A DNA stretch of 64,000 nt from positions 1-64,000 of the IMG/VR virus record IMGVR_UViG_3300028883_000005; one strand, written 5' to 3'. The position numbers and the translations under genes are program-made. The stretch is from a virus. The notes under the pieces were generated by a model. That model was not told where the DNA came from and ran no database searches. It saw nothing but the letters and a program-made list of their open reading frames with translations. Below, piece by piece: positions 1-6,887 of this stretch; the stretch's first letter is position 1, and every line of letters starts with the position of its first letter.

Positions 1-708
1 ACTTCTATCAGATACGGTAGAGTCTATTAGACCGAAAGCATTAGGTATATTTCTAATGGAACCGTCGAGCTGAGTGAAAAACTTAGGGTTTTTCATATCA
101 AAAATTTCAGAGAAGGAATAATTCGAAATGTTAGACACAATACCGCTGGCAGTAGAGATAGATCTGATAAGACTTGTTACTTCTCCTTTAGAATTGGTTA
201 GCCTTATTTCTTTTTCTTGGATATTCTTAGCCCCAACAATCTTCTTGAGCTTGGGGCTGTTTCTCACGATATCCCGGATGATATCGTAATGAACAAACTT
301 GGTTTGTTCTTTACTATTAGCACCCAGCATTATCTGAAGTCTAGGCCAGCATAAAAATCTCCAGATTAGTATTAAACACACTAAAAGAGACTTACCTTCA
401 CCTCGCATCCAACATAGGATTATCAAGGTATACACAAACATACCGTCTCTCATTTTGAGGGCTTCCCTGATAACTTCTTTCTGGCCCTCCCACATATCCT
501 TATAGCTTCTTCCAGTTACAGGGTGCTTTTCATCTGTCATCTTGCCCATCAGTACCCACTTCTTTACAGTGCTTACCCTTCCATTCTTTATAGGGTAGAT
601 CTCTAAGCAGGCGTTTTCCTCTGCCCACTGGATAAACCCCTCAGCCCCATTTCGGTACACTTGTATTTTTAGGGCTAGTTCTTTCTTTTCTTCTGAGGTT
701 GTACTCAT
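1..708 (-). CDS. terL: Terminase large subunit, N-terminal ATPase part (cut by window edge)
   Basis: The reading frame starts at an ATG at 706-708 and stays open to base 1, so only the first 236 residues are visible. This is the packaging motor ATPase. Seen: a Walker A-like RGEGKS at residues 102-107, preceded by a hydrophobic strand; a GANSKEQ stretch near 129-135 typical of terminase ATPases; a Walker B-like SEIFD at 200-204; and a DST coupling motif at 229-231. The nuclease domain lies outside the window. The gene follows the probable small subunit on the same strand, the usual packaging order, with one dispersed repeat copy (740-800) between it and the gene upstream. Motif order makes the family assignment good; the exact subfamily is not resolved. 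Confidence 0.85.
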   Translation of the reverse strand, partial: MSTTSEEKKELALKIQVYRNGAEGFIQWAEENACLEIYPIKNGRVSTVKKWVLMGKMTDEKHPVTGRSYKDMWEGQKEVIREALKMRDGMFVYTLIILCWMRGEGKSLLVCLILIWRFLCWPRLQIMLGANSKEQTKFVHYDIIRDIVRNSPKLKKIVGAKNIQEKEIRLTNSKGEVTSLIRSISTASGIVSNISNYSFSEIFDMKNPKFFTQLDGSIRNIPNAFGLIDSTVSDRS

Positions 709-739
709 TAAAGGTTCTTTCTATTTAGGATAAAAAGTA

Positions 740-800
740 GACGGGCTCTAAGCGTGAATTCTGCACTTTCTTAGCTATGTCAATGTGTTAGTATGCATTT
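740..800 (-). repeat. Dispersed repeat copy R1
   Basis: This intergenic copy of a ~60-bp dispersed repeat reads on the minus strand, in the direction of the genes around it. Conserved parts are an ATGCATACTAA-type block, then GTGCAGAATTC, then GCTTAGAGCCCGTC. Other copies are at 13571, 29832, 49263 and 54378, with a diverged one at 44876. It fills almost the whole gap between terL and the next gene. Function unknown. Confidence 0.8.
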
Positions 801-1047
801 AAATACTACCTTCACTTAAAAAATTATAGATATCCTTAAGTAAAGGCTTGAGTTGGGGCCACTCCGAAACATTCCCGCTAAAGCACCCTCGAGCATATTG
901 CTCTAATCTGAAAGCGAGCTCTAGTCTCAAGTTTTCTTCATCGGGAGGCGTCCATCCTAAAGCAATAAGAGAAGACTTCATCTCTTCTGCTAGAATCTTA
1001 ACTGACCTTTCTGCGATCCTCTTTGCTCTTTCCTTTTCTTCATCCAT
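799..1047 (-). CDS. Small hypothetical protein, 82 aa
   Basis: The protein is charged and probably mostly helical, with an acidic and basic N-terminal helix (MDEEKERAKRIAERS). No family is recognised. It sits between terL and the probable small terminase gene in the minus-strand packaging operon, two bases from the upstream gene, so it is likely co-transcribed. A packaging-accessory role is only a guess from position. Start chosen at the only upstream ATG. Confidence 0.6.
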   Translation of the reverse strand: MDEEKERAKRIAERSVKILAEEMKSSLIALGWTPPDEENLRLELAFRLEQYARGCFSGNVSEWPQLKPLLKDIYNFLSEGSI

Positions 1048-1049
1048 TT

Positions 1050-1676
1050 TTAATCACTTTCTCTCCTAACAGCACGTTTGAGATTAGGATCCTTCTTGCC
1101 TTCCGGAAACAAAGAGTCCTCAATTTCCTCTCTCATTTCTTCAACCTCTTCACTCATGGCATCCGTATACCCATTGTCTCCATAAGCTTCGGGGTCTCTT
1201 CCTCTGGCGGCTGTCCTTAAGCCCTTGCCGGCGAGCCCCAAAGCTCTATGATATTCCAAATCTATACCTAAAGATTTTTGTGTGCTCTCCACGGCCTGTA
1301 TAGTCTTCCTTATCTCCGCGAAGATGGGATGAACTTTGATAGCACCTTGCGCCGTGGTGTAGCAAACTTCTTCTACGGCATATGCGCGGATTTGGAATCG
1401 TATTAGCTGATGAAAGAGAGGAACTAAATGGAGGGTAACTTTATCCATAAATTCCTGAGTCATTTTGTTCCTTGGTATCTCTATCAAGTGTTTCTGTATG
1501 GCGGCCAGATACTGCATTTCAACCTGGCACTTACCTTGTCTGCTGTAAGGGCAAACCTCGTCCAAAGGACAGCGGTCGTCCCTGCACGGTCTCACAGCAT
1601 CAAACATTAACACTTGGAATCCGTCTTTGGTGAGGCCTTTAGTTGGTCTAGGATTGTAAAGCTCTGTTGTTCTCAT
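1050..1676 (-). CDS. Probable terminase small subunit (P27-like) with Cys-rich N-terminus
   Basis: The product is 208 aa when started at the ATG at 1674-1676, which has an AAGGAAGGA ribosome site; a longer frame reaches 1775 but without a good site. The middle contains a helical stretch with VHPIFAEIRKTIQA and a following LGIDLE, the layout seen in P27-type small terminase subunits (variable helices, a conserved H-P, then an LGL-like end). The N-terminal 60 residues carry CRDDRCPLDEVCPY and a further Cys, a possible metal site not usual for this family. The tail is acidic. Position one gene upstream of terL supports DNA recognition for packaging. Family call is inferred by eye; a DNA-binding protein of another family is the main alternative. 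Confidence 0.55.
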   Translation of the reverse strand: MRTTELYNPRPTKGLTKDGFQVLMFDAVRPCRDDRCPLDEVCPYSRQGKCQVEMQYLAAIQKHLIEIPRNKMTQEFMDKVTLHLVPLFHQLIRFQIRAYAVEEVCYTTAQGAIKVHPIFAEIRKTIQAVESTQKSLGIDLEYHRALGLAGKGLRTAARGRDPEAYGDNGYTDAMSEEVEEMREEIEDSLFPEGKKDPNLKRAVRRESD

Positions 1677-1689
1677 TCTATTCCTTCCT

Positions 1690-1869
1690 TTAAATTCTAT
1701 TTGCCAGACCCTTAGCAATAATAACAACTCTGTTAAACACAGACTTCTTAGGTAGAGTTCCTTGTAGATCCTCAATACATTTTCGGCAGTACCAGTCTTT
1801 GGGATCTGTTGATCTGGAAACCTGTATTTCTTTATGACATCTTAGGCAACACACCCATTTGGCAGCCAT
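1690..1869 (-). CDS. Small zinc-ribbon protein, 59 aa
   Basis: Two CxxC pairs are visible (CLRC and CRKC, about 19 residues apart), so a single zinc ribbon is likely. The ATG at 1867-1869 has GGAG six bases upstream; an alternative ATG at 1882-1884 overlaps the stop of the methyltransferase as ATGA but its GGAGG is only two bases away. Function unknown; nucleic-acid or protein binding is typical for such ribbons. Confidence 0.6.
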   Translation of the reverse strand: MAAKWVCCLRCHKEIQVSRSTDPKDWYCRKCIEDLQGTLPKKSVFNRVVIIAKGLANRI

Positions 1870-1880
1870 GCATTTCTCCT

Positions 1881-2435
1881 TCATTTCCTCCAAATAGCCA
1901 TACCGTTGTAAAATGCTTTGATGGCGAGCTTGTGCTTATATGGTTCCAGAGGCAGTCTTATTTTATTCTCAGCATCTTTAGCTCTTCTAAAACCTATACC
2001 ATAGAGAAACCCCTCTTCAGCTTCTTTGATTTCTGGGGCGGCTGAGAGTAAAATAGTGTTTGACCAAGCTACCAAGTTTCCCAGCAGCTTGCCTGTTTTT
2101 CTCACTACACCTAAAACCTCTATACAAGTTACCAGATCAAACTTTCTCTCTGGTCCCATATTGTCCATGCCCATCCATTCGCACACATCCATTCTATATA
2201 AACGGCTTTCTGGCATTACCATTTCCTCAGGAGTAACATACTTATCTAAACCGTAAGCATCGACTCCTAAGTCCAGAAAGCCCTTCACTAAATCTCCAGT
2301 AGCACACCCTACGTCTAACACACTCTCAGGATTTAGCACTTCTTTGATGGCAGAGCAGATGTGCGGAGCCCTCCATTGCAAGTAGTTCCTCTTAAAAAAA
2401 TAATCTCGATTAAAATAAGAATCAGAGTAGTTCAT
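1881..2435 (-). CDS. SAM-dependent methyltransferase (class I), 184 aa
   Basis: Motif I reads VLDVGCATGDLV near residues 40-51, the glycine loop that binds S-adenosylmethionine; a DLVTCIEVL block further on fits motif IV and a LLSAAP follows. No target-recognition domain or DNA/RNA-specific motif is visible, so the substrate is open (small molecule, sugar or protein). A second, clearly related methyltransferase lies in the glycosyltransferase cluster at 51384-51971 and shares CATGDLV and LSAAP. Start taken at the ATG at 2433-2435 behind AGGTGAGGGAG; a GTG at 2444 is possible. It is translated as part of the minus-strand operon. Confidence 0.75.
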   Translation of the reverse strand: MNYSDSYFNRDYFFKRNYLQWRAPHICSAIKEVLNPESVLDVGCATGDLVKGFLDLGVDAYGLDKYVTPEEMVMPESRLYRMDVCEWMGMDNMGPERKFDLVTCIEVLGVVRKTGKLLGNLVAWSNTILLSAAPEIKEAEEGFLYGIGFRRAKDAENKIRLPLEPYKHKLAIKAFYNGMAIWRK

Positions 2436-2700
2436 CTCCCTCACCTAATCTGTACTTTTTGCAGCACTCTGGGCACGCCCAAACTAAAGACCCTTTAATA
2501 GGAGACCTAACCTTCCTCCATCCTGCTTTCTTAGCCTCCTCTATTCCTTCAAAAATAGGAATAGACAGCTTGCAAGGTTCTGTGGCTGGTTTTCTCCTAT
2601 GCGATTTGGTGGTGCAAAAGTAGCACGTTTCCACCACTCTAATTACCTCTGGTCCTCTATACCTGTTTGGGCTCTGGACCACCATTCTGTTTATCACCAT
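2422..2700 (-). CDS. Small protein with two Cys pairs, 92 aa
   Basis: Cys pairs CYFC and CPECC are about 48 residues apart, consistent with a zinc-binding fold with a basic insert. The ATG at 2698-2700 has GAGG six bases upstream; an upstream TTG in frame is less likely. It overlaps the end of the preceding gene (2657) and the start of the methyltransferase (2435), typical of this compact operon. Function unknown. Confidence 0.6.
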   Translation of the reverse strand: MVINRMVVQSPNRYRGPEVIRVVETCYFCTTKSHRRKPATEPCKLSIPIFEGIEEAKKAGWRKVRSPIKGSLVWACPECCKKYRLGEGDELL

Positions 2701-2899
2701 TAGTAACCTCAAAGTATTTGTTTATCAGGTCTCTTATTAGGATTAAGAACTCATCGTCTACAGGGAAGGAGTCCCAGGATCCGTGCTCTAATCTTTTAGT
2801 ATGGAGCTCAAGGCCTTCATATTTGCTATCAATAATCTTAGCCTTCATAGCTCCTCTTTCCAACTCTGCAATCTCACTCTTCATTTTAGAATCACTCAT
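2657..2899 (-). CDS. Hypothetical acidic/basic helical protein, 80 aa
   Basis: The ATG at 2897-2899 overlaps the stop of the upstream gene as ATGA and has GGAG six bases upstream, so translation is probably coupled. A longer in-frame extension upstream to 3061 lies over the membrane-protein gene and is judged not coding. No known domain is visible; the C-terminus is polar and Pro/Gly rich. Confidence 0.55.
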   Translation of the reverse strand: MSDSKMKSEIAELERGAMKAKIIDSKYEGLELHTKRLEHGSWDSFPVDDEFLILIRDLINKYFEVTNGDKQNGGPEPKQV

Positions 2900-3120
2900 G
2901 GCACGCTCCATGTTTCTACCAAATCTCTCACCAGCATCACCCCTGCTAATATGTAAAACAGAAGCATTACCAGGAACAAAGCCAAATGCTTTTTGTTTAC
3001 CTTTGGGTGTGTGGATATGTAATAACGGAAATAGTTTATCCTGAGTGGGGCGGAGCCCCACGGATTTCTGAACCCTTTTTTACTAACCCTAAACAGCATA
3101 AGGCGGCCGATAAAGCTCAT
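2896..3120 (-). CDS. Small single-span membrane protein, 74 aa or shorter
   Basis: The C-terminal third is a hydrophobic helix (HLALFLVMLLFYILAG) followed by a charged tail. The ATG at 3118-3120 overlaps the stop of the DNA-binding gene as ATGA. The first half crosses a perfect 7-bp GC hairpin (3045-3061), which is odd for coding DNA, so the true start may lie downstream of that hairpin, leaving little more than the membrane segment. Role unknown. Confidence 0.45.
   Translation of the reverse strand: MSFIGRLMLFRVSKKGFRNPWGSAPLRINYFRYYISTHPKVNKKHLALFLVMLLFYILAGVMLVRDLVETWSVP
3045..3061. other. GC-rich hairpin inside the minus-strand operon
   Basis: GTGGGGC, a GGA loop and GCCCCAC form a perfect 7-bp stem. 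On the minus strand no T-run follows, so it is not a standard terminator. It lies inside the proposed coding frame 2896-3120 and may instead be an mRNA processing or translational control element. Confidence 0.5.
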
Positions 3121-3320
3121 GGCAGGTATTCCTCAAGTTTGCGAGCACGGATCCTGGTGCGGACGTAGGCTTCGATGGCTCTAGCGTAGAACGTTCCGGG
3201 CTTTAGACCTAAGAACGAAGCTTCTCGCTTTGCGGCTTCGATAGTGATGGGAGTGAGGTGCGTTTGAATTTGCTTACGCTTTTGATTTGGAGGTAGTGGT
3301 TTGCGTCCACGTTTAGCCAT
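3117..3320 (-). CDS. Small basic DNA-binding protein, ribbon-helix-helix-like, 67 aa
   Basis: The basic N-terminus (MAKRGRKPLPPNQKRK) is followed by a short strand (QIQTHLTPIT) and two helices (IEAAKREASFLG, GTFYARAIEAYV), the order of a ribbon-helix-helix repressor. It is the first gene after the leftward promoter (3345-3374), the usual place for an autoregulator. AAAGGAG lies six bases upstream of the ATG at 3318-3320. It likely controls the late/packaging operon or its divergent partner; this role is inferred from position and size. Confidence 0.65.
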   Translation of the reverse strand: MAKRGRKPLPPNQKRKQIQTHLTPITIEAAKREASFLGLKPGTFYARAIEAYVRTRIRARKLEEYLP

Positions 3321-3344
3321 ATGTTACTCCTTTAGTATGCCTAA

Positions 3345-3374
3345 TGTATAGCACCCTCGTAGATGGAATGTCAA
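3345..3374 (-). promoter_or_regulatory. Sigma70-like promoter for the leftward packaging operon
   Basis: On the minus strand TTGACA (3369-3374) and TATACA (3345-3350) are separated by 18 bases. It lies just upstream of the ribbon-helix-helix gene and fires leftward. Confidence 0.7.
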
Positions 3375-3931
3375 GGCTTAAATTTTTACCTCCAAAAAGG
3401 GGCCCTCTGAGGGGGGTAGAAAAGAGGGTATTGGAGAATTTATGAGGTTTTACTTCGATGGTTAGCGACGATAATTAGGAGAGTAACTTATACGACGGTT
3501 AAAGATCTGAACTAAGTTTTTTGGCGAATTCTGGGTTCGACTGTGGTCGGTACCCCGTCCCCGCACCGCACCGACCCGCCGCAACATTTACCGAGGGGTA
3601 TGCTACAAAAAATGAAGCAAACCATTCGCTTGTCCGCTCTGCCTACCACCCCGCCAGCCACTCACTTGTCCTGCCTATCATTCGCTCGCCCTGTCTGCCA
3701 GCCGATCACTCTGCCTGTCGCCCAATCGTTCGTCCAGCCAATCGTTCGTCCACTGAAGCTGATTCATTTATTGTTACTACTGTTATATTTTATTTCTCCC
3801 TGTACTAACTAAATGTAATAAAACAAAATGAAGTTGATTCATTTATTGTTACTACTGTTATATTTTATTTCTTCCCTACATTAGCTAAATGTAGTAAAAC
3901 AAATTAATTTTTGTTTAGGCAATTTTTTTTC
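3375..3931. other. Non-coding divergent control region
   Basis: About 560 bases between two divergent promoters hold no convincing gene. From about 3540 to 3750 the sequence is C-rich on the plus strand with degenerate short repeats (GCCA and TCGTTCGTCCA types, the last present twice near 3727-3752). From 3754 a 75-bp AT-rich unit is tandemly duplicated. Short plus-strand frames here have repetitive, unlikely protein composition. A regulatory or replication-origin role is possible but unproven. Confidence 0.5.
3754..3903 (+). repeat. Two tandem copies of a 75-bp unit
   Basis: Units at 3754-3828 and 3829-3903 both begin TGAAG(C/T)TGATTCATTTATT and continue with near-identical TTACTACTGTTATATTTTATT blocks; a few substitutions lie in the last third. 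They sit directly upstream of the strong rightward promoter. The copy nearest the promoter contains CTACATT/AATGTAG inverted arms. Confidence 0.85.
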
Positions 3932-3960
3932 TTGACACGCCCTGCCCTTGTATATATAGT
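3932..3960 (+). promoter_or_regulatory. Strong sigma70-like promoter
   Basis: TTGACA (3932-3937), a 17-base spacer and TATAGT (3955-3960), preceded by a T-rich tract. It drives the gene at 4016 with a leader of about 50 bases. Confidence 0.8.
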
Positions 3961-4015
3961 GTGTGTAACATTTAATTTTTCTTTTAATTTCATTACAAAC
4001 GAAAGGGGTCGAGAC

Positions 4016-4444
4016 ATGACAAAGAAACAACAACAACAACTGGATAAGGTTTTCGCACTGTACAATGACAGCGCAGCACGGGAGACTGAAGAAAGCGCGG
4101 CGGCTTATGCGAAGCTTCAACAACTTTGCAAGAAGTACAGTGTTGACTTTGAGGCTTTTCTGAAGTCGAAGGGCGCGGGAGTTGAAACGCAAGAAGAAGC
4201 GAAGGCAGAGGCGACGGTCGTTGACTTCATGCGAAGTCGTCGGGCGTACATTATTGAAAAGCTGCAAACGGGGCTTTATGACAAGGCGACACTTGCTGAA
4301 GAAGTCGCGCTTTTCTTCAGTCAATACGGGGACATGAAGAAAAACAAGGCTGCAGTTTCAGGTACAATTTACGACTTGACGCAGCACGGTAAAGCTTCAT
4401 GTCGCACTTGTGAAGACGGTAGACTTATTTTCAAGCTGAAATAA
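4016..4444 (+). CDS. Hypothetical protein with C-terminal winged-helix-like domain, 142 aa
   Basis: The start is the ATG at 4016 behind AAGGGGTCGAGAC; the frame is open further upstream but overlaps the promoter. Residues about 70-142 (beginning near RRAYIIEKL) align by eye with the C-terminus of the protein at 11104-11574: both have a basic II-L helix, a D-x-LAE helix, then NKAA(V/I)(S/A)GT and a final strand. This looks like a DNA-binding winged helix. It is expressed alone between a strong promoter and a perfect terminator (4452-4490). Codon use is more GC-rich than in neighbours, suggesting high expression. Both paralogues have GGGGTCGA before the start. Confidence 0.7.
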   Translation: MTKKQQQQLDKVFALYNDSAARETEESAAAYAKLQQLCKKYSVDFEAFLKSKGAGVETQEEAKAEATVVDFMRSRRAYIIEKLQTGLYDKATLAEEVALFFSQYGDMKKNKAAVSGTIYDLTQHGKASCRTCEDGRLIFKLK

Positions 4445-4451
4445 GCTAGGT

Positions 4452-4490
4452 AAAAGCGCACTGTATGCTACTATGTACAGTGCGCTTTTT
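4452..4490 (+). terminator. Rho-independent terminator
   Basis: A 14-bp perfect stem (4452-4465 with 4476-4489), a 10-base loop and a T-tract right after the stop of the gene at 4016-4444. Confidence 0.9.
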
Positions 4491-4576
4491 AGCGCAGAAT
4501 TTACGCTGAGACTGCGCGAGAAGCTGACGGATATAAAACAGTCGAAGTCTTTTTGACACATGCGAAGGAGGCTGAA

Positions 4577-4657
4577 ATGAGCAACTTGGGAGCGGCGGCT
4601 TTGATGGCGGCGATTTGGGCACTGGTCGGGTTTGGCTACTTTTGGTTTTCACTTTGA
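4577..4657 (+). CDS. Tiny single-span membrane peptide, 26 aa
   Basis: ATG at 4577 with a perfect AAGGAGG five bases upstream. The product is almost entirely one hydrophobic helix (MSNLGAAALMAAIWALVGFG, then YFWFSL). It is followed 14 bases after its stop by a second tiny gene with the same kind of ribosome site. Such peptides can be type I toxin-like, holin-like or regulators of a host membrane protein; nothing here chooses between these. Confidence 0.6.
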   Translation: MSNLGAAALMAAIWALVGFGYFWFSL

Positions 4658-4671
4658 GGAAGGAGGTCAAG

Positions 4672-4758
4672 ATGAAGGCATGGGATTGGGCAGCGGTGGT
4701 GGTGCTGGCGATTGGCATGATGGTTTTCGTGGCGCAGTGGGCGGCTTTGATGGAATAG
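4672..4758 (+). CDS. Second tiny single-span membrane peptide, 28 aa
   Basis: ATG at 4672 with AAGGAGG five bases upstream. A short polar start (MKAWDW) leads into one membrane helix (AAVVVLAIGMMVFVAQWAAL). A strong terminator (4769-4809) starts 11 bases after its stop, so 4577-4758 behaves as a two-peptide unit. Function unknown. Confidence 0.6.
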   Translation: MKAWDWAAVVVLAIGMMVFVAQWAALME

Positions 4759-4768
4759 GAAACAAGAT

Positions 4769-4809
4769 AAAATGAAGCTGATTCAGGAAACAGGTCAGCT
4801 TCATTTTTT
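4769..4809 (+). terminator. Rho-independent terminator
   Basis: A 13-bp perfect stem AAAATGAAGCTGA (4769-4781) with its complement at 4795-4807, 13-base loop, T-tract at 4804-4809. Confidence 0.9.
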
Positions 4810-4824
4810 GGCTGGAGGGAGGCG

Positions 4825-4886
4825 GTGTGGTTCAAAGATTGAAGCTGGTTCAGTGGTGGGGTGTGGTTCAAAGATTGAAGCTGGTT
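4825..4886 (+). repeat. Two direct copies of a 26-bp unit
   Basis: GTGTGGTTCAAAGATTGAAG and the following CTGGTT occur at 4825-4850 and again at 4861-4886, period 36 bases. They are non-coding and lie just after a terminator. Confidence 0.8.
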
Positions 4887-5422
4887 TGGTAGTGTGGTCT
4901 ACGGGAGATGGTGCGGTCATGTGATGGCGCTGAGCGAATGAGCTATGAACTTTAACATGCTGAACCAATCCCATATTGCGGGGCTGGTGCGAGTCCCAGA
5001 ATCTTATATCCTTCCAGATTCTTAAAGTCCTTGATTCAAAAACATATATCCTTTTTCTCTGATGATAAATACAAATCTAAATTAAAATACATTACACTTC
5101 CATCATCTATACCCTCTTTCTTCTACTACTACACTACAGCACACTTACTGATTAACTTGACATGATTTAATCCTTCACCTACCCTCAATACATTGTTTTT
5201 ACAGTGTGCTTTCACAATCTTGATTATTTGCCAGTTGTTTCTTGGTGTATTGACCTTTCTTCTTTCAGCTGATTCTGATTATTGATACTTATCTCACTTT
5301 TAGCCCTTCGATTTGTCGTTGTGGGTGAGCAGAGCTGGTGTTATCCCTACCTTATCCCTCTTAACGTATCGCTTTCTGGGGTGGTTAAATTAAAGCTACA
5401 ATTTAATTGGAGGAATTGCAAA
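4887..5422. other. Unassigned AT-rich stretch
   Basis: I see no convincing gene here on either strand. There is a small hairpin at about 4998-5022 (AGAATCT/AGATTCT) and a distant inverted pair AGCACACT (5138-5145) with AGTGTGCT (5203-5210). One plus-strand frame from 5282 lacks a ribosome site and runs through the promoter at 5423-5457. Confidence 0.4.
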
Positions 5423-5457
5423 TTTATCTTGTTACCGTGTGTTATACTTGTTATATT
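5423..5457 (+). promoter_or_regulatory. TTTATC-family promoter 1
   Basis: TTTATC (5423-5428), TTGTTA (-35, 5429-5434), 17 bases, TATATT (-10, 5452-5457). It precedes the operon starting at 5499. Confidence 0.75.
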
Positions 5458-5498
5458 GAAATTAAATGAAGTTGTTTTTTCTGGAGGAGGTTAAGATA

Positions 5499-5765
5499 AT
5501 GAAACAATTTTTAAAGGTGGCTGGGGCAAGTGAAATAAGCATTTGGAGAGATGAAAAGACAGTTGAGAAAATTATAGTCGAGAAAATTATGGTAGAAAAG
5601 GGGGAGACAGAAAATTTGGAGGCATTGAAAAACTTGCGAGACGATGGCGAGTGCTTTCACATTAATGAGTTTTGCTGCGGTGATTGGGATAACTGTACTT
5701 GTGACCAAGAAAGTCGCAGCTACCAAACCATTTCTGACAACATTTTATATGTAGCTTTCACTTAG
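5499..5765 (+). CDS. Hypothetical protein with Cys-rich C-terminus, 88 aa
   Basis: The ATG at 5499 has GGAGGAGG eight bases upstream; the frame extends upstream without a site. The middle is a repeated EKIIVEKIMVEKG helix; the C-terminal part has CFHINEFCCGDWDNCTC, a possible metal-binding cluster. First gene of an operon of small early-type genes. No family recognised. Confidence 0.6.
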   Translation: MKQFLKVAGASEISIWRDEKTVEKIIVEKIMVEKGETENLEALKNLRDDGECFHINEFCCGDWDNCTCDQESRSYQTISDNILYVAFT

Positions 5766-5775
5766 GAGGTGAAAG
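5755..5775 (+). promoter_or_regulatory. Hairpin presenting the ribosome site of the next gene
   Basis: CTTTCAC (5755-5761) pairs with GTGAAAG (5769-5775), leaving TTAGGAG in the loop. The AGGAGG of the gene at 5777 spans loop and stem, and the stem ends one base before the start codon, so folding could modulate its translation. Confidence 0.5.
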
Positions 5776-5776
5776 A

Positions 5777-6220
5777 ATGGAAAAGCAGAGCATGGTGAAT
5801 GCGGTTTCTTCTTTCGGTTACAATCAATTTCATATTAATGATTTGATTGAGAAGTCAGGAAGAGGGAGGGGAGCGGTGAACTACTTTCTTCTGAAGGAAA
5901 TGAGCAATGGAAGAATCAAGAGAGTAGAAAAGGGAATGTACAAAGCAACCGCACCGATTAAAGAAAAAACTTCTGAAAAGAAGGAGGTTTCGGCGCTGGA
6001 GGTCGGGAACAGCATTATTGAGTTGGTGGAGTCACTGAGGGAGGAAATAAAGGAACTTAAAGAGGAAAAGGAGGAGCTGAAGGAGGAGGTGGAGGAACTT
6101 AAGGGTCTGATGGACGACTACGATTCGATTCTTAACTGCAACAGGGAACTTCAGGGGAGAGTGCAGGAACTTTCTTTGGAGATTGTTAGTCTTAAAGGCG
6201 AGAAGAAATTAGAAATTTAG
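5777..6220 (+). CDS. Winged-helix plus coiled-coil protein, 147 aa
   Basis: Residues about 10-57 form a plausible winged helix (FHINDLIEKSG, then GAVNYFLLKEM and a turn ending RIKRVEKGMYKA). Residues about 75-145 are a strong coiled coil with repeated EELKEE heptads. This build suggests a dimeric DNA-binding regulator. Start fixed by AGGAGG and the hairpin above. It is the second gene of the operon from the 5423 promoter. Confidence 0.65.
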   Translation: MEKQSMVNAVSSFGYNQFHINDLIEKSGRGRGAVNYFLLKEMSNGRIKRVEKGMYKATAPIKEKTSEKKEVSALEVGNSIIELVESLREEIKELKEEKEELKEEVEELKGLMDDYDSILNCNRELQGRVQELSLEIVSLKGEKKLEI

Positions 6221-6231
6221 GAGGTGGGAAA

Positions 6232-6483
6232 ATGAAAGTTATGTTTAAGGTAATAGAATGCGAAGAGGCAATTAACCAGGTTTACAACATATGCGACGAG
6301 TTTGATGTCGCAGTCTTCTGGGAGGTATGTGAGGAAAGGACGCTTTTCGCAGTGATAGAAAGGGTGGAGGGAGAAAAGTGGAAGGAGTTGGAAAGGAGGA
6401 TACAGGAAGTCTTCGGAGATGGATACGACGTTACGATTCTTCATTATGAGCTGGAGATTCTCGTGATTCACAGAAAACAGTAG
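6232..6483 (+). CDS. Hypothetical protein, 83 aa
   Basis: A small mixed alpha/beta protein that could be ferredoxin-like (strand, helix with EEAINQVYNIC, strand FAVIERV, helix, strand). Ribosome site GGAGGTGGGAAA before the ATG. A structured RNA (6484-6545) starts immediately after its stop. No family recognised. Confidence 0.6.
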   Translation: MKVMFKVIECEEAINQVYNICDEFDVAVFWEVCEERTLFAVIERVEGEKWKELERRIQEVFGDGYDVTILHYELEILVIHRKQ

Positions 6484-6545
6484 TTGGTTAGTTGGTTTCT
6501 GTGTGCTTTCTTGGAGGAGGAAGCACACAGACGGGAATTAACCAG
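6484..6545 (+). ncRNA. Structured leader element A (paired with element B)
   Basis: The outer helix pairs 6484-6493 with 6536-6545 (10 bp, two wobble); a 5x5 internal loop starts with GGTTT (6494-6498); the inner helix pairs 6499-6510 with 6520-6530 (11 bp, one bulge); the apical loop is TTGGAGGAG. Element B (7403-7456) has the same plan with different paired bases. It lies in the leader of the gene at 6565. Confidence 0.7.
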
Positions 6546-6564
6546 CAACTAGGGAGGTAGAAAA

Positions 6565-6867
6565 ATGAAGGCACAGGACTTGATAGATAGTCTGAGAAAA
6601 GAGGGAGTTGATTTGAACAAAACGGTTGCTGTTTCTAACAGCACAATGGCGGTTAATTACGAAGGAAGAGACGGATTGATAGTAGAAGCGGCGGTTCTGG
6701 GAATGGACGTTGAACCTCTTCTTAGAGTCACAGCAACGGAGGAGGACGATTGGTTTCAACCACACATTGTCATTGGAGAGCTGAGTAGACTTCGGTTTGT
6801 TTCTGAAGAGCTGGGAGACGATGTGTATGAAACAAGCTTGGAAGACTGGATTAAAGAGTGGGTATAA
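6565..6867 (+). CDS. Hypothetical acidic protein, 100 aa
   Basis: A mixed alpha/beta protein rich in Glu/Asp with no recognised motif. AGGGAGG ribosome site; its leader carries structured element A, so its expression may respond to that fold. Neighbours are small regulatory-type genes. Confidence 0.6.
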   Translation: MKAQDLIDSLRKEGVDLNKTVAVSNSTMAVNYEGRDGLIVEAAVLGMDVEPLLRVTATEEDDWFQPHIVIGELSRLRFVSEELGDDVYETSLEDWIKEWV

Positions 6868-6887
6868 CTAAAGGAGGTTGAAAAGAA

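Noticed and set aside
3521-3812. Plus-strand frames of about 90 residues in the control region
   Set aside because: Low-complexity His/Pro/Ala/Ser content, no ribosome site, and they run into the tandem duplication.
4446-4871. Minus-strand 141-residue frame
   Set aside because: It crosses two strong plus-strand terminators and both tiny-peptide genes.
4980-5010. tRNA-like T-arm (CTGG-TGCGAGT-CCAG type)
   Set aside because: No acceptor stem, anticodon arm or D-arm can be drawn around it.
5282-5494. 70-residue plus-strand frame
   Set aside because: No ribosome site and it contains the promoter at 5423-5457.
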